Shown piece by piece: positions 29,301-39,126 of a DNA stretch of 64,000 nucleotides. The first letter of the stretch is position 1. Every line of letters starts with the position of its first letter. The DNA is taken from contig JABCYZ010000003.1 of the NCBI GenBank assembly GCA_013289955.1, forward strand, positions 186,001-250,000, written 5' to 3'. The notes under the pieces were generated by a model. The model was given only the letters and a program-made list of their open reading frames with translations. It was not told the origin of the DNA and ran no database searches. A program made the translations under genes and the position numbers. The DNA is from Acidobacteriota bacterium. GTDB lineage: Bacteria > Acidobacteriota > Terriglobia > Acidiferrales > UBA7541.

Positions 29301-29948
29301 CACCGGCTGGCCGCGAGTTACCGCTACGAATTGCCGTTTTTCAACTCAGCGGAAGGAATGACCCGCAAAGTTCTGGCGGGATGGGCGGTTAGCGGCATCA
29401 CCATCATTCAATCCGGCGCGCCGTTTTCGGTCCTTGATTCCGGCGCAGGCACCGCGTTTCTCGGTGCGGGGTCCGCACCGGGCGTGCTGACTGCCAGCCT
29501 CGCGCCGGGCGCCACAATGTCGAGCGGGCTCAGCACCGGGAGCATTGGCTCTCGCGTCAATGGGTACTTGAACCCCGCCGCGTTCGCCACGGCGCCGGAG
29601 CTGTACCCGACGCAGTGCGCCAGCGATTCCAACTTCTGCACCACTGGTTTTGGAAACCTCGGGCGCAACACCTTCCGCGGTCCGGGCCAGCAGAACTGGG
29701 ACTTCTCGTTGATGAAGAACTTCAAGCTCACCGAGCGGCAGGAGCTGAGGTTCACGACCGACTTTTTCAACATTTGGAACCATGCGAATTTCGGCAACCC
29801 CGCCTTCACTGACGTCGAAAGTTTTCAATGCGCAGCCGGGACACCGAATTGCGTGAATGGAATTTTGACCACGTCTCCATTTGGCAAAATCACGAGTACA
29901 GTCGGAACGCCGCGACTGATCCAATTCTCGCTGCGGTATTCCTTCTAG
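26301..29948 (+). CDS. Oar-like TonB-dependent receptor with carboxypeptidase-regulatory domain
   Basis: A 1215-residue outer-membrane protein. A signal peptide (about 1-25) precedes a carboxypeptidase-D-type regulatory beta-sandwich (about 28-112; GAISGVVVDTSGGSISGAEV, LKPGAVTEKVEIT). A plug domain (about 130-250) is followed by a long beta-barrel ending LIQFSLRYSF, with a terminal Phe. The barrel contains the proline/cysteine-rich loops seen in acidobacterial Oar proteins. It probably imports large substrates or takes part in surface contact; the substrate is unknown. It stands alone, divergent from the FecR gene, with a good ribosome site. Confidence 0.88.
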   Translation: MWGSYRFFAGVLLLAGMLVGASAYGQGGATGAISGVVVDTSGGSISGAEVQVIDARTESVVRRLPSGTEGIFVAPLLPPGNYIVVVNKSGFAEAKATDIEVRVTETTRVTITLKPGAVTEKVEITAQVTTVETSNATTGQSLGTATVRELPLATQNYQQLLTLSTGAQSELNAAAQLGRGSVKLFVNGQREDNNNFLIEGISATDYNVSQATYVPLPNPDVIQEFKVQTSLYDASQGRDGGGNVNAILKSGTREFHGDAYEFFRNTVLNANDFFLNGEGLARPEINQNIFGGSLGGPVVKEKFGYFFLNYQGTRQKSGDSPGTLISTTIPSLPADRSEASISQAFFGNTTTPIDPVVQKLLNFQSNQFGGTSNGFLIPSSDPLTGAFAISRPGKYTDDQFTTNWDREFRSGQDKLSARFFFSDSESFLPFGGGDLQESLGSTLASSVSSSSLNFPFDTPVKARFLNITETHLFSPTLVNEFRFGFVHINDVLSNVAPVTTSDLGIDRPTNSVTDSIYKFIFESSGFEIGPAPFGNQSQDQNNLNFVDTVSWVKGAHVFRFGGEFTRVNLNKNFPQVFNGELFFTNTPAGAGPLPGVATTDFQNFLLGAPEFSFGGGGLSNHEYRSNNYAVFAQDDWKIRPNLTLNLGLRAEIFGAFHDDLCHIANLDPSLANAGEFPFIYPSCVNKLNLAGLTGAANDTTFNNNYSTNLGPRIGLAYDLFGHHNTTIRAGYGIYYVREDVGTADQLSFETPFLPVAFGGGSPGCLGSYFSATPLPGCPNPNPNALPQAGTLDPSFVPCLNVFQGFPGGDTTQAANYGAASGNGCPGPLNTLGIFGLAVPRHFVVPSTQQWNLTVQRSLGRQWVLEVGYVGTHSVHLRETRDSLESQDATPANPVDISSPFCNPSPCVITTNTFDNAVARSRAQGINGYSGFQLFANDAYSHYNSLQTTLSRRWGAGYFQAAYTFSRSTDATSTGNTAFNTAFNDESTLADSRGLSDFDRTHRLAASYRYELPFFNSAEGMTRKVLAGWAVSGITIIQSGAPFSVLDSGAGTAFLGAGSAPGVLTASLAPGATMSSGLSTGSIGSRVNGYLNPAAFATAPELYPTQCASDSNFCTTGFGNLGRNTFRGPGQQNWDFSLMKNFKLTERQELRFTTDFFNIWNHANFGNPAFTDVESFQCAAGTPNCVNGILTTSPFGKITSTVGTPRLIQFSLRYSF

Positions 29949-29977
29949 GCGAGCGAACACGGACAAATCCTCTGGGA

Positions 29978-29999
29978 GGGGCACGGCGTGCCGTGCCCC
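29978..29999. repeat. inverted repeat GGGGCACGGC/GCCGTGCCCC
   Basis: Perfect 10-base arms with a 2-base centre follow the receptor gene. A near copy lies at 35907-35924. It could act as a transcript end but lacks a T-run. It may belong to a dispersed intergenic palindrome family. Confidence 0.6.
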
Positions 30000-30054
30000 C
30001 TGAGTCCGCGGCAGTCTGCCGGGCCGTGTCTAGAACCAAGATTTGCTTTGTATT

Positions 30055-30408
30055 TCAGGGAGCAGGAATTTCCGAGAGATTGCTGTAAATCTCTAGTCCG
30101 AGGCTCCGCCCGACCCTAACCATTTCATCCGCACCCGCCGAAGGTCCGCCAACGCGAAGCACCGCATCGCACTTCCCGAGAAGCCTGACCGCGATGGGAT
30201 GAAATATCTCGTTGAAATGCTCGTCGCCGACCTTTCTGGACCCGGCAAGCTCTGTCAAGGGAAGCGCCAGCCATTCGCCCATAATCGGTATGTGCCCGCC
30301 GCGAAAGATAGGCAGCGCGTAGGCTTCCATCTCCTGAACGTTTCTCAGGATCAAAGCGGGATCGTCATTCGTTCCGGAGCGGTAAGGCCCCGCAATCAGA
30401 ATCATCAT
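30055..30408 (-). CDS. DUF4406-like domain protein
   Basis: About 117 residues from ATG 30408. The start ILIAGPYRSGTNDDP resembles the nucleoside-2-deoxyribosyltransferase/DUF4406 fold, with a later GDEHFNEIFHPIA and LRVGGPSAGADEMVRVGRSLG near the C-terminus. The related transferases cleave or exchange N-glycosidic bonds; activity here is not proven. The frame continues upstream to 30567, but that part has no family match, and GGTG precedes ATG 30408. It is divergent from the pyrE-like gene. Confidence 0.6.
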   Translation of the reverse strand: MMILIAGPYRSGTNDDPALILRNVQEMEAYALPIFRGGHIPIMGEWLALPLTELAGSRKVGDEHFNEIFHPIAVRLLGKCDAVLRVGGPSAGADEMVRVGRSLGLEIYSNLSEIPAP

Positions 30409-30585
30409 CGGTTTCACCAAACTTGGCGTCACAGAGTCCTTTTCTTCGACCGCATTTTGATCGGCGGAACCTGTTAAATATACAGGAGCCGTCACATTCC
30501 ATAAACGCGCTATTGAGCCAGGCTGTTTTCTTTTGTCCGGCGTTCGGGTTAACTTGAAGCCGGCCAAGCTAGGCCAGGAAAGCCG

Positions 30586-31194
30586 ATGGGCAGGACTCCG
30601 GTGGGAGAAGATTTTCTATCCTTTGTGGAGGGACGCCGGGGACATTTCCGGCTCGAATCCGGTCATCATGGGGATCTCTGGCTCGAACTGGAGACCCTGT
30701 GCCTCGATTCCCGCGGCATTCAGCCGTTTGCCTCGCGACTCGCAGCAAAACTCGCCCCCCACAAGGTAGATGTAATCTGCGGTCCGCTCGTCGAGGGAGC
30801 CTACATTGCTTTGCTGGTTTCGATCGAGCTCGGATGTGATTTCGTTTACGCCGAGCGTTTCGCCAGTCCACCCAGCGAAAGATTATTCCCGGTCGAGTAC
30901 AGGATTCCTAGAGCGTTACGCACAGCCGTCCGGGGAAAACGCACCGCGATCGTCAACGACGTCATCAGCGCCGGTTCCGCCGTTCGCGGAGCCTTTTCCG
31001 ATCTCGAGTCTTCTGGCGCGGACGTCGTCGCAATCGGCGCCCTTCTTGTCCTCGGCAATTCCATCGCCGAATTTGTCGCCGAACATCACATCGTTCTCGA
31101 ACGATTAGAGCAAATGCCGTACAACTTGTGGGCGCCCGCCGAATGCCCGCTTTGTGCCCGAGGCAAGCCGCTCGAAGTCATGGGCACTTCCTGA
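30586..31194 (+). CDS. pyrE: orotate phosphoribosyltransferase-like protein
   Basis: A 202-residue type I phosphoribosyltransferase. The hood segment is followed by VDVICGPLVEGAYIA and the PRPP loop AIVNDVISAGSAVRGA (121-136). The first acidic residue of the usual Asp-Asp pair is Asn124. The C-terminus has an extra APAECPLCARGKPLE with Cys187 and Cys190, not found in standard PyrE. It is the only PyrE candidate beside pyrRBC, pyrD and pyrF, so a role in OMP synthesis is likely but not certain. AGGAAAG lies upstream of the ATG. Confidence 0.72.
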   Translation: MGRTPVGEDFLSFVEGRRGHFRLESGHHGDLWLELETLCLDSRGIQPFASRLAAKLAPHKVDVICGPLVEGAYIALLVSIELGCDFVYAERFASPPSERLFPVEYRIPRALRTAVRGKRTAIVNDVISAGSAVRGAFSDLESSGADVVAIGALLVLGNSIAEFVAEHHIVLERLEQMPYNLWAPAECPLCARGKPLEVMGTS

Positions 31195-31237
31195 AGCGCT
31201 CGGCGAGCAGATAGTTCTGGACTCGAATTCAGAAGAG

Positions 31238-31711
31238 CTAGAATTTCGTGATATCCACCGGCGTCAGACCGTTTTCGGCGCAGTGGTCGTGGTAGCGCTG
31301 GAGAAAAGTTTGCCAGTTTTCCGTGGCGATCGTGTGACCGGCATTATCGACAAAATCCAGCGCCCCCTCTATCACCGCAAACACAATGGTGTCTTCCTTT
31401 CCTACCATTCGCGGGGAGTGGGTTGATCCTGCGACTTCAAATACCACGTCACCGGGTTCCGATACCCAGCCTTCGTCGTATGTCCATGCGCCCTGTACGG
31501 TGTAGACGACGACGGTGCCCGGATGAAAATGCATTTGCAGGGCCGCCCCGGGTACCGAGCGGATAAACAAGATGATCTGGCCCGTGATCGGGTTCAACTT
31601 GATCAGCTTGATCGAATGTCCCTCGGCCCAAGGGACCCAGGGCAGACTCTTGGGGTTGGTGTGGCTTGCCAGGGCCTGATGGACGGGATGACCGCCGAGT
31701 GCCTCATTCAT
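31238..31711 (-). CDS. cupin-domain protein (dihydroxyacetophenone dioxygenase-like)
   Basis: A 157-residue single-domain cupin. The first motif is ALQMHFHPGTVVVYTVQG with two His residues; the second is GDVVFEVAGSTHSPRM. The arrangement resembles 2,4'-dihydroxyacetophenone dioxygenase-type cupins, but many such proteins are uncharacterised. ATG 31711 is chosen because GGAGG lies about 8 bases upstream; the frame extends 10 codons further. It is followed at some distance by argJ on the same strand. Confidence 0.7.
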   Translation of the reverse strand: MNEALGGHPVHQALASHTNPKSLPWVPWAEGHSIKLIKLNPITGQIILFIRSVPGAALQMHFHPGTVVVYTVQGAWTYDEGWVSEPGDVVFEVAGSTHSPRMVGKEDTIVFAVIEGALDFVDNAGHTIATENWQTFLQRYHDHCAENGLTPVDITKF

Positions 31712-31840
31712 ACTCACCCCTCCTGATTCGCGGGCCGCCACTCTCGGATCTGAAACCCGGAAGTTGCGCCCGCCTCGGATTTTCGGCGTAGCCTAGCACA
31801 CTCTCGAATCCCGTCTGCCGGAATTCACACTGTGGATCGT

Positions 31841-33055
31841 CTAGGTCCTGTAGGAAGCGTTGATGCGGACGTATTCCGCCGTCAGGTCGCACGTCCAGTA
31901 GCGCGCGCTTGCGCTGCCGGCGTGCAGATCGAGGACAATCGGAACGTGTTCGGCCAGAAGGCGGTTACTGGCGACTCGCTCATTGAAATTGAGCGGACTG
32001 CCGCGCCGCAGGACGGGAATGCCCGCCATCTTGATATCGGCGCGCGCGGGATCAAACGCCACCCCAGACCGGCCGGCGGCCGCGAAAACGCGGCCCCAGT
32101 TCGGATCACCGCCTGCAAACGCAGTCTTCACGAGCAGCGAAGTTGCAACGGTTCCCGCGATGCGCCTGGCCGCGGCTTCGGTTTTCGCGCCGCGCACTTC
32201 GATTTCGATCACACGTTGCGCGCCTTCTCCGTCGGCCACGATTTGCAGCGCGAGCGAACGGCAAACATCTTCGAGCGCCGCTCGGAAAGCGCGATGCGCC
32301 GCGCTGCCAGCGCGAATCGCGGGCGCGCCCGCAGCTCCGTTGGCAAAAACCGCCAGAGTGTCGTTGGTCGAGGAGTCGCCGTCGATACTGATGCAGTTAA
32401 AAGTACGCGAACAAACATCGCCGAGAGTTTTCTGCAGCAGCGCCGGCGCAATAGCCGCGTCAGTCACAACGAACGCCAGGGTGGTAGCCAGGTTGGGATG
32501 AATCATCCCTGCGCCTTTTGCGCAGCCGACCATGTGAATTCTTTTACGGGCCATTTTGAAAGAAGCGCCAGCCGTCTTCGGACGAGTGTCCGTGGTGCAA
32601 ATGGCGAGCGACAGCTCTGCGAAAGACCGTGCCGATGGCCGGCGGTTACGCGCGAGCTTCGTCAGCGAGCGCAGGATTTTTTCAACGGCCAGGGGTACGC
32701 CGATCACGCCCGTCGAGCAGACCAGGATTTCTCTCGGCGTGCAGCCGAGCCGTTTGGCTGTTTCCGCAACCGTTTTCCATGCGGCGGCGTGGCCGGAGGC
32801 GCCCGTCGCGCAGTTCGCGTTGCCGGCATTCACAATCACGGCGCGCATGCGGCCTTTGGAGGCGCGCAAATGCTCCTTGGAAATCGTGACCGGTGCGGCG
32901 ACAACGAGGTTTTGCGTGAACACGGCGGCGGCCGACGCCGGAACGTCGCTCGAAATAATGGCGAGATCGAGGGCGCCGGTTTTCTTCAGTCCGCAGGCGA
33001 GGCCTGCGAACCGGAACCCGCGCGGAAGAGATGCTTCCGACAGAGCGTGCTTCAT
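31841..33055 (-). CDS. argJ: ornithine acetyltransferase (glutamate/amino-acid N-acetyltransferase)
   Basis: A 404-residue bifunctional enzyme that moves acetyl from N-acetylornithine to glutamate and so closes the cyclic arginine route. The self-cleavage site CSTGVIGVPL has Thr as the new N-terminal nucleophile of the beta chain. NAGNANCATG precedes it and SIDGDSSTNDT follows. ATG 33055 is used rather than TTG 33058. The ribosome site is weak. It is the last gene of the arg operon and makes argA unnecessary. Confidence 0.93.
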   Translation of the reverse strand: MKHALSEASLPRGFRFAGLACGLKKTGALDLAIISSDVPASAAAVFTQNLVVAAPVTISKEHLRASKGRMRAVIVNAGNANCATGASGHAAAWKTVAETAKRLGCTPREILVCSTGVIGVPLAVEKILRSLTKLARNRRPSARSFAELSLAICTTDTRPKTAGASFKMARKRIHMVGCAKGAGMIHPNLATTLAFVVTDAAIAPALLQKTLGDVCSRTFNCISIDGDSSTNDTLAVFANGAAGAPAIRAGSAAHRAFRAALEDVCRSLALQIVADGEGAQRVIEIEVRGAKTEAAARRIAGTVATSLLVKTAFAGGDPNWGRVFAAAGRSGVAFDPARADIKMAGIPVLRRGSPLNFNERVASNRLLAEHVPIVLDLHAGSASARYWTCDLTAEYVRINASYRT

Positions 33056-33154
33056 CAACGGTATATCCGTGTGACTAGCGCGCCGACCCCGGAAGCGACC
33101 TCCTCTCCTCCGAAGCGGAGGTCAGGGTGTTCAGCTGCATTGCTGTTTGCATGC

Positions 33155-34582
33155 TCATGGCGTGGCTCCTATTTTGCTTGTTTTTTTGTTGAGGCGTTCT
33201 TCCAAATCGGAAATGGCTCGCTTTACCGCATCCGGCGCGGTTCCGCCCGGAACGTTTTTGGCCTTTAGTGCGGCGGCGACGTTCAGCCCAGTCGAGAAAT
33301 CGATCTCGAACGCGGGAGATATACTCTTCAAATCTTTCTCGGGCAATTCGGTCCAGAGGATTCCCTGGCGCTCGGCTTCGCGGAGGACCTTGCCGACGAT
33401 ATCGTGCGCCTGACGGAACGGAACGCCCTTGTGGACGAGGTAATCGGCGGCTTCGGTGGCCAGGAGCAGCGGATTCGAGGCGGCGGCGCGGAGACGGTCC
33501 TCCTGAAATCCGGTGCCCGCGAGCGCGCCGCGAGCGACGTGAAGCATGTCGCCGACCTGATCGTGCGCCGCGAAAAGCGCCTCTTTGTCTTCCTGCAAAT
33601 CGCGCTGGTAGCTCGAGGGCAAACCTTTCAGCGTCGTGAGCAAGCCAAGCAGCGCGCCGGTGATGCGTCCCGTTTTTCCGCGAATCAGCTCCCAGGAGTC
33701 CGGGTTTTTCTTTTGCGGCATGAGGCTGCTGCCGGTGGAGTACTCGTCGGGCAGAACAACGTAGGCGAATTCCTGCGATGCGAAAATCACGAAATCTTCG
33801 GCGAGACGAGAAAGATGCGTGGCTATTCCTGCGAGCGCAAAAAGATAATCGAGCGCGAAGTCGCGATCGCTGACGGCATCGAGACTGTTCGCGGTGATCC
33901 TGGAAAAACCCAGTTCGCGCGCGATGGCATGGCGGTCGATGCCGAAGGAATTGCCTGCGAGTGCACCGGAACCCATGGGGCAGGCATCGGCGCTCGCCGC
34001 GGCGTGCTCGAGGCGGGTCACGTCGCGCAAAAAAGCTTCCGCATGCGCGAGCAGAAAATGGGAAAGCAGAATAGGCTGGGCGTGTTGCATGTGGGTCATG
34101 CCAGCCATGGGCACGTTTATGTTTCTCTTGGCCTGTTCGAGCAGCGCGTTCAAGAGAAGGGACAACCCGCGCTCGATTTCCGCCGCCGCATCGATGACCA
34201 AAAGGCGGAAGTCCGTGGCGACAAGTTCGTTGCGGCTACGGCCCGTATGGAGCTTCCAGCCAAGCGGGCCGAGCTCTTCGACCAAGGCTTTCTCGACGAA
34301 GTGGTGGACGTCTTCGGCGTTCGCGCCAAACGAATCGACCCACGCGGAATCGGTCTCTGCCCGCCGGCTTACCTTGTCGAGTGCGGCGAGCGTTAGCTTC
34401 ACTTCGGCCGGGCTGAAAATCCCGACAGGTTCGAGCGCTTTGGCCCAGGCGCGGTCGACTGCAATCTCGTAAGGCAGCAGGCGGCGATCGAACAGAAAGG
34501 AGCGCTGGAACGCATCGAAGTGAGCATTTGGCTCACGCTCGAAGCGTCCGCCCCACAATCGGTCATCTTTGCGTCCGGTCAT
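33155..34582 (-). CDS. argH: argininosuccinate lyase
   Basis: A 475-residue enzyme that splits argininosuccinate to arginine and fumarate. The fumarase/aspartase-superfamily signature is GSSLMPQKKNPDSWELIRG near 281-299. HTGRSRNELVATDFRL and the active His in MTHMQHAQPI are present. AAGGA precedes the ATG. It follows argG with a 53-base gap. Confidence 0.95.
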   Translation of the reverse strand: MTGRKDDRLWGGRFEREPNAHFDAFQRSFLFDRRLLPYEIAVDRAWAKALEPVGIFSPAEVKLTLAALDKVSRRAETDSAWVDSFGANAEDVHHFVEKALVEELGPLGWKLHTGRSRNELVATDFRLLVIDAAAEIERGLSLLLNALLEQAKRNINVPMAGMTHMQHAQPILLSHFLLAHAEAFLRDVTRLEHAAASADACPMGSGALAGNSFGIDRHAIARELGFSRITANSLDAVSDRDFALDYLFALAGIATHLSRLAEDFVIFASQEFAYVVLPDEYSTGSSLMPQKKNPDSWELIRGKTGRITGALLGLLTTLKGLPSSYQRDLQEDKEALFAAHDQVGDMLHVARGALAGTGFQEDRLRAAASNPLLLATEAADYLVHKGVPFRQAHDIVGKVLREAERQGILWTELPEKDLKSISPAFEIDFSTGLNVAAALKAKNVPGGTAPDAVKRAISDLEERLNKKTSKIGATP

Positions 34583-34635
34583 TTTTCCTTGTCTTTGTTC
34601 GGCCTTAACCCGTCGCCCCTATGAGCAGGATCCGT

Positions 34636-35859
<1,224 letters not shown>

Positions 35860-35906
35860 GTTTCCTCGTTTGAAAAGATATTTACGATTTTAAAGGTTCA
35901 AAGACG

Positions 35907-35924
35907 GGCACGGCTTGCCGTGCC
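35907..35924. repeat. inverted repeat GGCACGGC/GCCGTGCC between argF and argG
   Basis: Perfect 8-base arms around a 2-base centre. It is the same core as the palindrome at 29978-29999. It lies inside the arg operon and could influence mRNA stability or read-through. Confidence 0.55.
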
Positions 35925-35970
35925 TCCTCCAAATACAAATTGGCGCCACGCGATGGCGAAGGTCCATCCG

Positions 35971-36921
35971 TTAAAACAAAGTATGCAGGATGGCTTTCTG
36001 CACGTACATGCGGTTTTCGGATTGGTCGAGGACGACCGACTGCGGGCCGTCGAGGACCTCGGGCGTGACTTCCAGGCCGCGATGCGCCGGAAGGCAGTGC
36101 ATGAAGACGGCATCCGGCGCCGCCAGGGACATTAGTTCGGCGTTGACTTGATACGGCCTGAAGACGGCGCTGCGGACCTCGCCTTCGGCTTCAAAGCCCA
36201 TGCTGGTCCAGGCATCGGTGTAGACGCCCTGAGCGCCGGCGACGGCTTCGCGGGGGTCGGTCATCAGTTCGATTTTGGCGCGGGTTTCTTTGGCTACGCG
36301 CTTCGAATCGGCGACAACTTCCGGCGCGGGCTGGTAATCGTGCGGCGTGGCCACACGCAGATGGACGCCCAGGCGCGCGGCGAGATACATCAGGGAATGG
36401 CAGACGTTGTTGCCGTCGCCGACATAGGTGAGCTTGAAGCCGCGAAGCGCGCCGAATCTTTCTTCGAGAGTGAAGAAGTCGGCGAGCGCCTGGCAGGGAT
36501 GAAATTTATCCGAGAGCGCGTTGATCACGGGAATCGCGGCGTTGGCCGCCATCTCTTCGAGAACTTTTTGCTGATAGACGCGGGCGACGATGCCGTGGAC
36601 CCAGCGGTCGAGGTTGCGCGCGACATCAGCGATGGATTCGCGCGCGCCGAGAGAAGCCGAGGCCTGTGTGTGGTCGAGGAAAACGACCGAGCCGCCCATG
36701 CTCTGGATGCCGACGTCAAATGTGACGCGCGTGCGGAGCGAGGGCTTTTCGAAAATGAGCGCGATGAATTTTCCCGTCAGCGAGGAAGCGTAGCGGCCGG
36801 GGCGCGCCTTGATTTCGGCCGAGAGCAGGATCAGGTCGCGGGTGTGCGAGGGGCTCCATTCGGCTCCGGTGAGCAGGTCATTCGACAAAGATATAGGCGT
36901 AACGAGTGCAGATGTAGTCAT
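35971..36921 (-). CDS. argF: ornithine carbamoyltransferase
   Basis: A 316-residue enzyme that makes citrulline. The carbamoyl-phosphate loop is FEKPSLRTRVTFD; HPCQALADFFTL and the ornithine-site motif HCLPAHRG follow. Ser-Leu-Arg-Thr-Arg in place of Ser-Thr-Arg-Thr-Arg is found in some bacterial lineages. ATG 36921 is chosen because AGGTG lies upstream and the domain starts there; the longer frame overlaps argD. Four bases separate it from the argD stop. Confidence 0.93.
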   Translation of the reverse strand: MTTSALVTPISLSNDLLTGAEWSPSHTRDLILLSAEIKARPGRYASSLTGKFIALIFEKPSLRTRVTFDVGIQSMGGSVVFLDHTQASASLGARESIADVARNLDRWVHGIVARVYQQKVLEEMAANAAIPVINALSDKFHPCQALADFFTLEERFGALRGFKLTYVGDGNNVCHSLMYLAARLGVHLRVATPHDYQPAPEVVADSKRVAKETRAKIELMTDPREAVAGAQGVYTDAWTSMGFEAEGEVRSAVFRPYQVNAELMSLAAPDAVFMHCLPAHRGLEVTPEVLDGPQSVVLDQSENRMYVQKAILHTLF

Positions 36922-36925
36922 TTTT

Positions 36926-38275
36926 TCACCTTGCCGCGGCGAGGGCAGCGCCGGACGGAGGCGCGGACTTCGCGGGCTCAGCGGCGGCGGCCTTTTGCGG
37001 AGTAGATACAAAGAGTTTTCCGAGCAGACGCAGGAACTGGCGCACCTGCGCCCGAGTGACGAGAAAAGGAGGAAGGAAGCGCAGCGTGAAATCGTGCGTG
37101 CAATTGATGAGCAGGCCGCGTTCCAAGGCCGCGCTGACAAAGGGAGCGCCGTCGGTCGAGAGCTCCACGCCAATCATCAGGCCTTCGCCGCGAATTTCGC
37201 GGATGAAAGGGAATTTCGCGGCCAGTCCGGAAAGGCCTTCGCGCAATTCGGCGCCGCGTGCGCGGATATTTTCCAGAAGTTTTTCGTCTTCGACGACGTT
37301 CAGAAATTCGAGTGCGGCAGCGCAAGCGAGCGGGCCGCCGCCGAAGGTCGTGCCGTGCAAGCCGGGCGAAATGCGCTGGGCGACGGCTTCGGTCGTGAGG
37401 ACGGCCCCCAGCGGAAGGCCGGCGGCGAGCGGCTTGGCTACCAGGACGACGTCGGGCTTCGAGGAGAATTTCTGGTACGCGAAATAGCGGCCCGTGCGTC
37501 CCAAGCCGCACTGAATCTCGTCGGCGATGAGCAGTGCGCCGTTCTTTGTGGCCAGGGCGCGCGCACGATTCCAGAAATCTTCGCTGACGGGATGGATTCC
37601 ACCCTCGCCTTGAATGGTTTCAAGGAGAATGGCGCAGACCGTGTCGTCAAATTTGGACTCGAGATCGGCGACGTCGTTGAAGCGGACGAATTCGACGCCA
37701 GGGAGAAGAGGAGCAAACGGAAGACGGTATTTCTGGGTGGCGGTGACGCTGACGGCGCCAAAGGTGCGTCCATGGAAGGAATTCTCGAGCGCCAGGATGC
37801 GATGCTTCCTGGCCGGCGCCCCCTCCCGATCGGCGGAAGTACGGCCATAGAGCCGGGCGAGCTTCAGAGCGCCTTCGACAGCCTCGGCGCCGCTATTTGA
37901 GAAAAACACGCGGTCCATACCCGACCATTCCGAGAGTTTGCGGGCGAGCGGGCCCTGAAAGGAGTTGTGAAAGAGATTCGAGAGATGAATCGCGCGCGCG
38001 GATTCGCGGCGGATAACTTTGACAATCCGGCCATGCGCGTGACCGAGAGCGTTGACGGCGATGCCGCCGAGAAAATCCAGGTACTTCTTGCCGCGCGAGT
38101 CATACACGTAGCAGCCGCGCCCATGCGTGAAGACCAGGGGCTGACGCTTGTAGGTCGGCATCAGAAACTGATTCGCATCGCGCAGGATGGACTTCGCCTC
38201 TGACGACCGAGGAGACGGCTTCTTTACCCCTCGGACAGCGGAATGAGCTGTCTTTTTTGTGCTGGGCTTCGACAT
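36926..38275 (-). CDS. argD: acetylornithine aminotransferase
   Basis: A 449-residue class III PLP aminotransferase. It has NSGAEAVEGALKLAR, NSFHGRTFGAVSVT, DEIQCGLGRTG and the Schiff-base Lys in LVAKPLAAGLPLGAV. It converts N-acetylglutamate semialdehyde to N-acetylornithine. The start ATG shares one base with the argB stop (TGATG). The N-terminus is about 30 residues longer and basic, and the C-terminus has an Ala/Pro-rich tail. Confidence 0.93.
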   Translation of the reverse strand: MSKPSTKKTAHSAVRGVKKPSPRSSEAKSILRDANQFLMPTYKRQPLVFTHGRGCYVYDSRGKKYLDFLGGIAVNALGHAHGRIVKVIRRESARAIHLSNLFHNSFQGPLARKLSEWSGMDRVFFSNSGAEAVEGALKLARLYGRTSADREGAPARKHRILALENSFHGRTFGAVSVTATQKYRLPFAPLLPGVEFVRFNDVADLESKFDDTVCAILLETIQGEGGIHPVSEDFWNRARALATKNGALLIADEIQCGLGRTGRYFAYQKFSSKPDVVLVAKPLAAGLPLGAVLTTEAVAQRISPGLHGTTFGGGPLACAAALEFLNVVEDEKLLENIRARGAELREGLSGLAAKFPFIREIRGEGLMIGVELSTDGAPFVSAALERGLLINCTHDFTLRFLPPFLVTRAQVRQFLRLLGKLFVSTPQKAAAAEPAKSAPPSGAALAAAR

Positions 38276-39126
38276 CACGCCGCCGAAAGAGCCGCTTGGG
38301 CGGTCGGAAAAGGCTCGCGGAGAACGCGCGTGCCCGGGATTGCCGAAGCGTGGTCATCCGCGCTTGGTTCGGCCGAATGAGAGGCCAGAAGCAGCGCATC
38401 CGGCGCGGAGCCGCCGACGATGCGCACTTCGCGGACGCCGCCCTCGAGAGCGCGCTTGGCAGCCTCGAGCTTGAGGATCATTCCCCCGGAAACGACGCGG
38501 CATTGCACAAGGCGCTCGATCTCTTCGCAGGTTATGGCGGAGAGAACTTTTTCGCCATCGAGAACGCCGGCAACGTCCGTGAGATAGATCAGCTGGTCGG
38601 CTTCGAGAAATTCGGCGCAAGCGGCGGCCATGTGATCGGCGTTGATGTTGTAAAGCTCATTGTCGGAGCCGAGGCCAAGGCACGGAGCAACGGGGATGAG
38701 GCGTTCGCGCCAGAGCGATTCGATGAAGGCGTTGTTCAGGCCCGTGAGGTAGCCGACAAAGCCGAGGCTGCCGGCCACTTCGTTGTGCGACATAGGTTCC
38801 GCGCGGAAACACTGGGCATCGGCAGCCGAGACGCCAATGGCGGGGTAGCCTTCGGCGGAGATGGCGGCGGCCAGGCGCTTGTTCAGTAGGCCGGCGAAAA
38901 CCATGACGGCGACGTCGCGCGTCTCGCGGTCGGTAACGCGGAGCCCGGAGACAAATCTGCTCTCAAGGCCCATGCGCTTGAGGGCTTCCGTGAAGGCGCG
39001 GCCACCGCCGTGGACAACGAGGATCTCGTGGCCCTCGTTGGCAAGGGAGGCGACCTGGCGCGCCAGCGAGCGCATCGTGGCGTTGTCTTCGAGCAAAGCA
39101 CCAGCGAACTTGATGACGGTTTTCAT
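38275..39126 (-). CDS. argB: acetylglutamate kinase
   Basis: A 283-residue amino-acid kinase. It has KTVIKFAGALLEDN (Lys contacting phosphate), VVHGGGRAFTEALKRMGL, NINADHMAAACAEFL and VVSGGMILKLEAAKRAL. It phosphorylates N-acetylglutamate. ATG 39126 overlaps the argC stop as ATGA. The longer upstream frame lies within argC and is not coding. The extended N-terminal helix typical of arginine-inhibited kinases is absent, so feedback may act through ArgR instead (inference). Confidence 0.93.
   Translation of the reverse strand: MKTVIKFAGALLEDNATMRSLARQVASLANEGHEILVVHGGGRAFTEALKRMGLESRFVSGLRVTDRETRDVAVMVFAGLLNKRLAAAISAEGYPAIGVSAADAQCFRAEPMSHNEVAGSLGFVGYLTGLNNAFIESLWRERLIPVAPCLGLGSDNELYNINADHMAAACAEFLEADQLIYLTDVAGVLDGEKVLSAITCEEIERLVQCRVVSGGMILKLEAAKRALEGGVREVRIVGGSAPDALLLASHSAEPSADDHASAIPGTRVLREPFPTAQAALSAA

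Noticed and set aside
31832..33268. 478-codon plus-strand open frame over argJ
   Set aside because: Antisense to argJ and part of argH; composition is that of a shadow frame.
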